From contig JAFXBF010000004.1 of assembly GCA_017516745.1 (NCBI GenBank), positions 124,001 through 188,000 of the forward strand: a stretch of DNA of 64,000 bases. The letters run 5' to 3'. Position 1 is the first letter of the stretch; every line of letters starts with the position of its first letter. Shown one piece after another: positions 58,190 to 64,000 of this stretch. This DNA comes from Clostridia bacterium. GTDB lineage: Bacteria > Bacillota > Clostridia > Oscillospirales > Acutalibacteraceae. A program made the position numbers and the translations under genes. The notes under the pieces were generated by a model, which saw only the letters and a program-made list of their open reading frames with translations, was not told the origin of the DNA and did no database searches.

Positions 58190-59839
58190 ATGAGAAATTT
58201 TACTAAGCGCACTATTTCACTCGTTATGGTAGTTGCTTTACTTGCTTTGGGCAACATATGTACAGTTAATGTAAGCGCAACAAAAAAACACAAAACGGGT
58301 GATATTATTGAATTGGGTTCGTACCCACAAACCTTGGTATCAACTCCTACACTTATAAACGCTCTAAATCAATTAAGTATTAATTGGGTTTCATATGGAT
58401 ACTACGTTGGAGAAGGCAAGCACGGTACTATGGTTAAAAGCGACTATATGAAATATGCTGATGTAGTATATAATGGGGAAAAGTACAGAGCAGTAACTTT
58501 TACAAATTATCGTCCATACATTACTTATTTTCCGGCTGAAGAACGATGGACAAATCAGAAAACTTATGGATATACACCCAATAATATTTATTGGTTTAAG
58601 TTTAATTCAATAAAATGGGTGGTTTTAGATCCAGAAGAAGGCTTGATTGTTGCTAAAGATGTTATTGATTCACAACCCTATTGTAATACCGTTTATTTAA
58701 CAAATAATGTGTATTACAGTAATGTGCCGAATTCATTATATATTAACAATTATGAAGCGAGTTCAATCAGAGAATGGTTAAACAATGATTTTTACCATAC
58801 AGCGTTTAAAAAAGAGGAAAAAGATTTAATAAAAACAACAAAACTTGATAATAGTTCTTATCATTCCGATTATTCAATGTTTGACAGTTCATCAACCAAC
58901 GATAAGGTTTTCTTGCCTTCATACAATGATTTTAGTAATGTCTCATATGGGTTTAATAGTGATGTTTCTGCCTATGACAACTCGAGAATGGGATATGGTA
59001 CTGACTATGCAAGATGTCAAGGTTTAAAAATCGGCAATTTTTATGCGGATAATGCTTGCAATGTCTGGCTTCGCAATCCTGGAAAAAGTTCTCGCTATGC
59101 CTGCGAAGCTTATAACTATGGGGCATTAAGCGGTTCTACACAAGATGCATATTACACATATGTAGGTGTTCGTCCCGCAATAAGTATTAATTTAAATGAG
59201 CTCGTTGATAAAACTGAAACCTACACCCTTTCTTACAGCGCAAACGGCGGAAGCGGTGCAGCATCAACGCAGACAGGTGCGGTAAGCTATACGGTTAGCA
59301 GCACACAGCCGACAAGAAGCGGCTATACCTTCCTTGGTTGGTCAAAGAGCAGTAGTGCAACAACGGCAAGTTATACGGCAGGTGACAGCATAACGCTTAC
59401 TGCAAATACAACGCTTTATGCCGTATGGCAGAAGAACGCTGTTGTACCCACGCCGGATGAGCCAACTCCTACACCTGCAGAATTGTCCGAAATCAAAATT
59501 AAGCACACTTCAACAACAGCGATAAACTACGGTGACACACTTATTCTTCAACTTGAAGAAATTGAGATTCCCGAAGGTATGACGATTGCGTGGTTTGTTG
59601 AGGGTGCAGGTGTTTCGGCCTGGGGCAGTGAGGATGGTCTGGAGTGCCGTGTAATGTCTATTGCAAAGGGTAACCCGACAATTTATGCAAAGCTCGTTGA
59701 CGAGGATGAAACACCCGTAACCAACGCTGACGGTGAGGAGATTTTCGATGAAATCACGTTGGTTTCAAAAGCCGGCTTCTGGCAGAGGTTTATTTCCTTC
59801 TTCAAAAATCTGTTTGGTATTAACAGAGTAATTTATTAA
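58190..59839 (+). CDS. Secreted protein with DUF6273-like region and InlB-type repeat
   Basis: A 549-residue protein with a signal peptide (VALLALGNICTVNVSA). Residues about 30-335 resemble DUF6273-type surface regions with EIGSYPQ-like, SSIREWLNNDFYHTAF and GVRPAISINL segments. Then comes a Listeria-Bacteroides (InlB B) repeat (about 345-415) with YTFLGWSKS and LYAVW. After a proline/threonine linker is a bacterial Ig-like segment. No cell-wall sorting signal is seen at the end, which finishes in FFKNLFGINRVIY. The first two thirds are AT-rich, the last third is not, so the gene looks like a mosaic. Confidence 0.8.
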   Translation: MRNFTKRTISLVMVVALLALGNICTVNVSATKKHKTGDIIELGSYPQTLVSTPTLINALNQLSINWVSYGYYVGEGKHGTMVKSDYMKYADVVYNGEKYRAVTFTNYRPYITYFPAEERWTNQKTYGYTPNNIYWFKFNSIKWVVLDPEEGLIVAKDVIDSQPYCNTVYLTNNVYYSNVPNSLYINNYEASSIREWLNNDFYHTAFKKEEKDLIKTTKLDNSSYHSDYSMFDSSSTNDKVFLPSYNDFSNVSYGFNSDVSAYDNSRMGYGTDYARCQGLKIGNFYADNACNVWLRNPGKSSRYACEAYNYGALSGSTQDAYYTYVGVRPAISINLNELVDKTETYTLSYSANGGSGAASTQTGAVSYTVSSTQPTRSGYTFLGWSKSSSATTASYTAGDSITLTANTTLYAVWQKNAVVPTPDEPTPTPAELSEIKIKHTSTTAINYGDTLILQLEEIEIPEGMTIAWFVEGAGVSAWGSEDGLECRVMSIAKGNPTIYAKLVDEDETPVTNADGEEIFDEITLVSKAGFWQRFISFFKNLFGINRVIY

Positions 59840-59852
59840 GGATAAAGAATTT

Positions 59853-59888
59853 ACCGCCGTACGGACAAAATCTGTACGGCGGTATTTT
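59853..59888 (+). terminator. Terminator after the secreted protein gene
   Basis: ACCGCCGTACGGA pairs with TCTGTACGGCGGT around CAAAA, followed by ATTTTG. Confidence 0.9.
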
Positions 59889-59918
59889 GTGATAATGAAA
59901 CGTTATTATCGTTCTTAC

Positions 59919-59947
59919 TTGACTTTGTAGAACATTTGTGCTAATAT
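59919..59947 (+). promoter_or_regulatory. Promoter of the toxin mRNA
   Basis: TTGACT, 17 bases, TAATAT. The predicted start is near 59954, giving a structured leader of about 65 bases. Confidence 0.82.
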
Positions 59948-60018
59948 ATTCGGCGTAAGGTGTTGTCATAACACGGTAGGCGGTTACACTCTTTGCCCTC
60001 GTAAGGGGGTGAGTGCGT

Positions 60019-60093
60019 ATGGAATATCTTGTAATGTTTGCTGTTATTTTAGTATTCGCTACAGGCTACATATACACAATAAAAAAGAAATAA
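60019..60093 (+). CDS. 24-residue hydrophobic peptide, type I toxin (holin-like)
   Basis: A 24-codon frame, ATG at 60019, stop TAA at 60091-60093, with AAGGGGGTGA about eight bases before it. The peptide reads MEYLVMFAVILVFATGYI and ends in TIKKK: one membrane-spanning stretch with a basic tail, as in small holin-like or TxpA/BsrG-type toxins. A promoter lies upstream, a strong antisense promoter faces it, and the gene's message ends in regions complementary to that antisense RNA. Toxicity is inferred from these features, not shown. Confidence 0.78.
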   Translation: MEYLVMFAVILVFATGYIYTIKKK

Positions 60094-60175
60094 CCGCCCC
60101 AGCCTTCCAAACTTGAGCGGTTAAATTCTTAATTGCTTATTTCGAGGGCGTAACCGTCTATCGGCAACGCCTTAC
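60080..60175 (-). ncRNA. Antisense RNA, candidate type I antitoxin
   Basis: Predicted from the consensus promoter at 60182-60210. It starts near 60175, includes GTGTAAGGCGTTGCC and GGTTACGCCCTCG, and ends at a stem AACCGC/GCGGTT followed by TTTCTTTTTT, giving about 95 bases. It is fully complementary to the 3' part of the toxin message, as in TxpA/RatA and BsrG/SR4. Ends are estimates from sequence. Confidence 0.72.
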
Positions 60176-60181
60176 ACCCAT

Positions 60182-60210
60182 ATTATACGGTGAATTCACC
60201 GTTTTGTCAA
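60182..60210 (-). promoter_or_regulatory. Promoter of the antisense RNA
   Basis: On the minus strand TTGACA, a 17-base spacer, TATAAT, a perfect consensus. The spacer is itself the palindrome ACGGTGAATTCACCG. Confidence 0.92.
60187..60206 (+). terminator. Probable terminator of the toxin mRNA
   Basis: ACGGTGAATTCACCGT followed by TTTG. The same bases form the spacer of the facing antisense promoter, so one sequence serves both. Confidence 0.6.
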
Positions 60211-60227
60211 CTCTTTGTTGAGATAAA

Positions 60228-60285
60228 TTGAAAATTGAAAATGGAATGTGGAAAATTAAGGGTCGCTTCGCTCCGATTTTTTAAA
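60228..60285. repeat. Fragment of the TGCAAA-type repeat, copy B3
   Basis: A short copy holding AAGGGTCGCTTCGCTCCGA, identical to the matching segment of B2, with GAAAATTGAAAATGG to its left. A stem-loop TCAAC/GTTGA (60208-60222) lies just before it. Confidence 0.7.
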
Positions 60286-60302
60286 TTTAATGAATGATGA
60301 AT

Positions 60303-60935
60303 TTATTTACTGTTAAATTCTTTACATACCCTTGCGAGGTTACATATTTCGCACTTGGGTTTGCGTGCGTTGCACACGGCTCTGCCGTGGAGCACGCAAC
60401 GGTGGCAGAAATCGTTGCTTTCCTCGGGTGGAAGGAGCTTTTTGAGCTGGATTTCAACCTTGTACGGGTCTTTTGTTTTTACCAGACCGAGGCGGTTTGA
60501 AATGCGGATAAGGTGTGTGTCCGCAACAACCGCAGGCTTTTTGTAAACGTCGCCGACAATCAGATTTGCCGTCTTTCTGCCGACACCGGGCAGGCGTACA
60601 AGCTCATCAATCGTGTCGGGAACAACTCCGCCGTATTCGTCGAGTATCATTTTTGCCATAGCGATAATATCCCGTGCCTTCATATGGTAAAAGCCGCAGG
60701 GACGGACAATTTCTTCAACGTCCTCAATTTTTGCGTTGGCATAATCCTCAAGCGTGGGATATTTTTTAAAAAGCTTCGGGGTGACGAGGTTTACCCTCGC
60801 ATCCGTACACTGTGCTGAAAGCCGTGTTGCGATTATAAGCTGAACGGGGTCTGCCGCATCAAGCGAGCATATCGCCTCGGGGTAGTCCTTTTTGAGCTGT
60901 TCAACCGCAAATTCGGCAATTTCTTTTTTCTGCAT
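60303..60935 (-). CDS. nth: Endonuclease III
   Basis: A 210-residue DNA glycosylase/AP lyase that removes oxidised pyrimidines. The helix-hairpin-helix is LPGVGRKTANLIVGD, with the catalytic lysine in it and the catalytic aspartate in VVADTHLIRIS. The C-terminal [4Fe-4S] ligands are CNARKPKCEICNLARVC (CX6CX2CX5C). Its start overlaps the galM stop by one base, so they are coupled. Confidence 0.97.
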   Translation of the reverse strand: MQKKEIAEFAVEQLKKDYPEAICSLDAADPVQLIIATRLSAQCTDARVNLVTPKLFKKYPTLEDYANAKIEDVEEIVRPCGFYHMKARDIIAMAKMILDEYGGVVPDTIDELVRLPGVGRKTANLIVGDVYKKPAVVADTHLIRISNRLGLVKTKDPYKVEIQLKKLLPPEESNDFCHRCVLHGRAVCNARKPKCEICNLARVCKEFNSK

Positions 60936-61975
60936 TATTTAACACCAAACTTGTAAACTGTTCTGGATTTGAATTCTTCGCCTGCTTTGAAGGTGCACTG
61001 CGGAAACTCGGGACGGTTGGGTGCATCGGGATACACCTGGGTTTCAAGGCAGAAGCCTGCGTGCTGTACCATCGGACAGCCGCCCTTGCCCTTTCTTGTT
61101 CCGTCAAGGAAGTTGCCCGTGTAGAACTGTACGCCCGGTCTGTCGGTGTAAACTTCCATTGTTCTGCCGCTGACAGGTTCAAGCACGCTTACCTTTACGC
61201 CGTCACCGCCGTTGAGGCACAGGTTATGGTCGTAGCCCTTGGCGGCGTTGAGCTGGTCGTAATCGGCGTAAATTTCCTTGCCGATTTTCTTGTATTCTCT
61301 GAAATCAAAGGGTGTGCCCTCAACCTTGCGGATTTCGCCCGTGGGAATGCTGTCGGGAGTTGTGGGTGTGAAGTAATCGGCATCAAAGCGGATTTCGTGG
61401 CCCAGCACATCGCCGCTGTTGCAGCCTGCAAGGTTGAAATAAGCGTGGTTTGTAAGATTTATGATTGTCGCCTTGTCCGAAACGGCGGAGTATTCGATTA
61501 TAACCTCGTCGCTGTCGGTGAAGGTGTATTTTACGCTTAAGCTTATTGTGCCGGGGAAGCCGTAGGTGCCGTCGGGAGAAACTGCGGAGAAGATAACGGC
61601 GTTATCGCCGCATTCCTCTGCATCGAAATTGACGTGGGAGAATTCGCCGCTTGAATGAAGGCTCTTTACGCCGTCCTCATTGCAGTCAACCTGATATTCG
61701 GTGCCGTCAATCGTGAATTTACCGCCGCCGATACGGTTAGCAAATCTTCCGACAAACTGACCCTGATAGTCGGAAAGGTTAATCTGACCGTCCATATCGT
61801 CAAAGCCGAGAAGAACATCCTGAAGAATATCATCCTTGTCGGGTACAAAGGCGGAAAGCCAGGTTGCACCGTAGGTGATGAATTCAACAAAATTGCCCTC
61901 TGCATTTTTGATTTTGTATTTGTAAACCTTGCTGCCGTCGGGCATTGAGCCCCAGACACTCTTTGTAATGCTCAT
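60935..61975 (-). CDS. galM: Aldose 1-epimerase
   Basis: A 346-residue cytoplasmic mutarotase that interconverts alpha- and beta-anomers of galactose or related sugars. The catalytic histidine is in NLTNHAYFNLAG. Residues binding the sugar include GRFANRIGGG near the N-terminus and a glutamate in FCLETQVYPDAPN near the C-terminus. Length is standard. It precedes nth with a one-base overlap; no other sugar gene is near. Confidence 0.95.
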   Translation of the reverse strand: MSITKSVWGSMPDGSKVYKYKIKNAEGNFVEFITYGATWLSAFVPDKDDILQDVLLGFDDMDGQINLSDYQGQFVGRFANRIGGGKFTIDGTEYQVDCNEDGVKSLHSSGEFSHVNFDAEECGDNAVIFSAVSPDGTYGFPGTISLSVKYTFTDSDEVIIEYSAVSDKATIINLTNHAYFNLAGCNSGDVLGHEIRFDADYFTPTTPDSIPTGEIRKVEGTPFDFREYKKIGKEIYADYDQLNAAKGYDHNLCLNGGDGVKVSVLEPVSGRTMEVYTDRPGVQFYTGNFLDGTRKGKGGCPMVQHAGFCLETQVYPDAPNRPEFPQCTFKAGEEFKSRTVYKFGVK

Positions 61976-62052
61976 ATTAAAACTCCTGTTCGGTTAGTAT
62001 ATTGATTTATGTTAAGTATAAAGTTTATATAAAGAAAAGTCAATATAAATAC

Positions 62053-62080
62053 AAAAGGCAAAATGCAAAGTGCAAAATTG
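62053..62080. repeat. Short TGCAAA-repeat fragment, B5
   Basis: AGGCAAAATGCAAAGTGCAA only, just before the tRNA promoter. Confidence 0.5.
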
Positions 62081-62098
62081 TTTATTTTCAAAAAAGTC

Positions 62099-62126
62099 TT
62101 GACAATTTTGCGATTATTGATATAAT
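62099..62126 (+). promoter_or_regulatory. Promoter of the tRNA-Asp/tRNA-Thr unit
   Basis: TTGACA, 16 bases, TATAAT, about 30 bases before tRNA-Asp. Confidence 0.88.
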
Positions 62127-62157
62127 AACTTGTGTTGCATATTGCAACGGCAAATGT

Positions 62158-62234
62158 GGCCCGGTAGTTCAGTTGGTTAGAACGCTAGCCTGTCACGCTA
62201 GAGGTCGACGGTTCGAGCCCGTTCCGGGTCGCCA
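62158..62234 (+). tRNA. tRNA-Asp (anticodon GTC)
   Basis: A 77-base tRNA with acceptor arms GGCCCGG/CCGGGTC (one G-U), anticodon stem CTAGC/GCTAG around CTGTCAC, T-loop GTTCGAG, and encoded CCA. Anticodon GTC. Confidence 0.97.
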
Positions 62235-62239
62235 TATTT

Positions 62240-62315
62240 GCTGCTATGGCTCAGGTGGTAGAGCACATCCTTGGTAAGGATGAGGTCGGCAGTTCGAGTC
62301 TGCCTAGCAGCTCCA
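62240..62315 (+). tRNA. tRNA-Thr (anticodon GGT)
   Basis: A 76-base tRNA five bases after tRNA-Asp. Acceptor arms GCTGCTA/TAGCAGC, anticodon stem CATCC/GGATG around TTGGTAA, encoded CCA. Anticodon GGT. Confidence 0.97.
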
Positions 62316-62343
62316 AAAAGCACTTCCTCGGAAGTGCTTTTTT
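62316..62343 (+). terminator. Terminator of the tRNA unit
   Basis: AAAGCACTTCC and GGAAGTGCTTT pair around TC, followed by T. Confidence 0.93.
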
Positions 62344-62345
62344 AA

Positions 62346-62568
62346 TTCAAAATTCAAAGTGCAAAGTGCAAAATTGCGGGTGGGCTACGCCCACACCCGG
62401 ATTTTAACAAACTATTATCTCATATTTATTATTTTTTATCTCTTATCTCACGATGATTTTTAATGCCGTTTAGATAATAGATTAAGAGATAATATTGAAT
62501 AGATAATAATTACAATCGGAGCGAAGCGACCCTTAATTCTGCATTTTGCATTTTGAACTTTGCACTCA
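62346..62568. repeat. TGCAAA-type dispersed repeat, copy B4
   Basis: Same orientation and nearly same length as B1. Left end TCAAAGTGCAAAGTGCAAAA then GGGTGGGCTACGCCCACACC; right end GGAGCGAAGCGACCC and CATTTTGAACTTTGCACT. The interior shares TTTTATCTCTTATCTCACG with B1. It fills the 294-base gap between the tRNA terminator and the dCMP deaminase gene; no protein is encoded. Confidence 0.85.
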
Positions 62569-62609
62569 TATCCACCGGCATATATTCAGAAAAAAGGAGC
62601 TTAAACATT

Positions 62610-63116
62610 ATGGTCTATCCCGAAAAAAGCAAGCGGGTTTCCAAGATTGATACTTACCTTAACTGTGCGGAGGTTTTTGCCTACAGGAGCACCTGCCTCA
62701 AGCGCAAATACGGTGCGGTTATAGTCAAGGACGACGTGGTTATTTCCACGGGCTACAACGGCTCGCCCAGAGGCTTTGAAAACTGCTGTGAAATCGGCCA
62801 CTGTCCCCGTATGGCACAGGATATGCACCAGGGTGAGGGCTACGGAATCTGCCGTGCCGTTCATGCCGAAATGAATGCCCTGCTCAACTGCTCACGCCAG
62901 CAGACACTCGGTGCGGATTTGTACCTTGTCGGCGTTAACCCTTCGGATAACACCATTCATAAGGCAAAGCCCTGCCCTGTATGTGCAAGGAATATAATTC
63001 AGGCAGGTATCAGAAACGTTTACCTGCGTGTGGGCGAGGGTGAGGACGAATATATCGTAGTGCCTGCCGACGAGCTGAAATGGCTGCAGGAAACTGTGGA
63101 TAACAAAAAAGCATAA
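62610..63116 (+). CDS. dCMP deaminase (ComEB-like)
   Basis: A 168-residue zinc enzyme of the cytidine/deoxycytidylate deaminase family that makes dUMP from dCMP. The zinc ligands and catalytic glutamate are in CRAVHAEMNAL and PCPVCARNI. GAVIVKDDVVISTGYNGSPRG is the family's conserved start. The ATG at 62610 follows AAAGGAG. Often found near comE operons, but here it stands alone after a repeat. Confidence 0.93.
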   Translation: MVYPEKSKRVSKIDTYLNCAEVFAYRSTCLKRKYGAVIVKDDVVISTGYNGSPRGFENCCEIGHCPRMAQDMHQGEGYGICRAVHAEMNALLNCSRQQTLGADLYLVGVNPSDNTIHKAKPCPVCARNIIQAGIRNVYLRVGEGEDEYIVVPADELKWLQETVDNKKA

Positions 63117-63181
63117 ATACTATTTATAATATTATACAGAAAAAAGTATGCTTGTTTTTGCTCGATTTGTGCAATAATTAC

Positions 63182-63210
63182 TTGATAAATCGGTATTATT
63201 TATGTATAAT
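63182..63210 (+). promoter_or_regulatory. Promoter of the iron-sulfur scaffold gene
   Basis: TTGATA, 17 bases, TATAAT, about 40 bases before the start. Confidence 0.83.
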
Positions 63211-63251
63211 ACATTGTGAGATTAAATGGCTCAGAAAGGAGATTAATAAAA

Positions 63252-63944
63252 ATGAACTATTCACATGAAGTAGAAAAAATGTGTGTCGTTGCCAAGGGCC
63301 CCCACCACGGTCCTGCTCCCATCCCCGAAGAGGGCAAGTGGGTTAAGGCATACGAAATTAAGGACATTTCCGGCTTCTCACACGGTGTGGGCTGGTGTGC
63401 TCCCCAGCAGGGTACCTGCAAAATTTCCCTTAACATCAAGGAAGGCATCGTAGAGGAAGCTCTTGTTGAGACTATCGGCTGCTCCGGTATGACTCACTCC
63501 GCAGCTATGGCTGCCGAGATTCTTCCCGGCAAGACACTTCTTGAGTGCCTTAACACAGACCTCGTTTGCGATGCTATCAACGTTGCAATGCGTGAAATCT
63601 TCCTTCAGCTTGTTTACGGCAGAACTCAGTCCGCATTCTCCGAGGACGGTCTTCTTGTCGGCGCAGGTCTTGAGGACCTCGGCAAGGGCCTTCGTTCACA
63701 GGTCGGTACAATGTTCTCCACAAAGGCTAAGGGCGTTCGTTACCTCGAAATGGCTGAGGGCTATGTAACCCGTATGGCTCTCGACGCTAACGACCAGGTT
63801 ATCGGCTACGAGTTCGTTAAGCTCGGCAAGATGCTTGAGGACATCCGTCACGGCGTTTCTCCCGACGAAGCATACAAGAACAATATGGGCAGCTACGGCA
63901 GATTCGCAGACGCTGCAAAATACATCGACCCCAGAGAAGAATAA
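63252..63944 (+). CDS. NifU-like iron-sulfur cluster assembly scaffold protein
   Basis: A 230-residue protein of the clostridial group related to NifU/IscU scaffolds. VETIGCSGMTHSAAMAAEIL resembles the IscU cysteine loop, and another cysteine occurs in GWCAPQQGTCKIS. The third scaffold cysteine may be in DLVCDAINVAM. ATG 63252 follows AAAGGAG; the in-frame upstream codons from 63216 are within the leader. The next gene starts 17 bases downstream and looks like GGGtGRT, its usual partner in Clostridia. Strong codon bias suggests high expression. Confidence 0.85.
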   Translation: MNYSHEVEKMCVVAKGPHHGPAPIPEEGKWVKAYEIKDISGFSHGVGWCAPQQGTCKISLNIKEGIVEEALVETIGCSGMTHSAAMAAEILPGKTLLECLNTDLVCDAINVAMREIFLQLVYGRTQSAFSEDGLLVGAGLEDLGKGLRSQVGTMFSTKAKGVRYLEMAEGYVTRMALDANDQVIGYEFVKLGKMLEDIRHGVSPDEAYKNNMGSYGRFADAAKYIDPREE

Positions 63945-63961
63945 GAAGGAGGTAGAATACA

Positions 63962-64000
63962 ATGGCTGTTACATTTGAAGGTAAAGAAAGAAGAATGGAA
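63962..64000 (+). CDS. Start of a GGGtGRT-like protein (partial)
   Basis: Only 13 codons are visible (MAVTFEGKERRME), after an AAGGAGGT ribosome binding site. The start and the position after the scaffold gene match the GGGtGRT family; with so little sequence the call rests mainly on context. Confidence 0.55.
   Translation, partial: MAVTFEGKERRME

Noticed and set aside
60009-60117. A GTG-started frame overlapping the toxin peptide
   Set aside because: It begins inside the ribosome binding site and its product shows no hydrophobic stretch; the ATG at 60019 is correctly spaced.

Overview
The window looks like chromosomal DNA of a low-to-moderate-GC anaerobic member of the Clostridia, most likely a gut Oscillospiraceae/Ruminococcus-type bacterium. 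Reasons: pyruvate formate-lyase with its activase, a protein with both cohesin-like and dockerin domains, a NifU-like scaffold followed by the start of a GGGtGRT-type gene, frequent GTG/TTG starts with strong AGGAGG sites, and many TTGACA-17-TATAAT promoters. The lineage call is inference; no rRNA is present.

Layout. 1-2.0 kb: end of pflB, then pflA. 2.0-3.9 kb: ECF sigma factor and membrane anti-sigma-like partner. 4.0-9.6 kb: ileS-valS operon. 9.7-12.3 kb: membrane XRE regulator divergent from an acyl-CoA synthetase. 12.4-18.8 kb: glycan export and synthesis cassette (Wzm/Wzt-type ABC exporter, radical SAM protein, pyruvyltransferase, two GT2 glycosyltransferases), AT-rich in its distal part. 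18.8-24.6 kb: HAD phosphatase, asnA, argF, comF-like gene and a CoA-acylating aldehyde dehydrogenase. 24.7-25.1 kb: tRNA-Ser and a duplicated tRNA 3' tail. 25.1-30.0 kb (minus): an unannotated 27-residue peptide gene with a consensus promoter, then an ABC exporter, a CrtI-like flavoprotein and a [2Fe-2S] flavin reductase. 30.4-32.5 kb: secreted phosphoesterase and cohesin/dockerin protein. 32.6-37.6 kb: NERD protein, RlmD-type methyltransferase, MGMT-like protein, VanZ protein and peptide-binding lipoprotein. 37.9-43.7 kb: EF-G paralogue, P-loop kinase, an HTH/ParB-like fusion, and a zinc-ribbon/TPR membrane pair. 44-46.9 kb: second ECF sigma factor with a membrane beta-propeller protein. 47-57.6 kb: HAD phosphatase, cysteine desulfurase-thiI-cinA, class B sortase, a membrane protein with a re-ordered SpoIID/LytB domain, and a DUF4091 protein. 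57.8-59.8 kb: XRE repressor divergent from a secreted protein. 59.9-60.2 kb: a compact type I toxin-antitoxin locus. 60.3-64 kb: nth-galM, tRNA-Asp/Thr, dCMP deaminase, iron-sulfur scaffold and the start of the next gene.

Two dispersed repeat families, one built on ATGAATAATGAAT and one on TGCAAA(N)TGCAAAG with terminal inverted repeats, lie between genes. Nearly every copy directly abuts a stem-loop, and the hairpins inside the second family vary by compensating changes.

The strongest candidates for something undescribed are the 27-residue peptide/exporter/flavoprotein locus at 25.1-30.0 kb, the mirrored-end type I toxin-antitoxin at 60 kb, and the apparently circularly permuted SpoIID domain at 55 kb with a degenerate CinA-like domain at its N-terminus. 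No CRISPR array, prophage or intact insertion sequence was seen.
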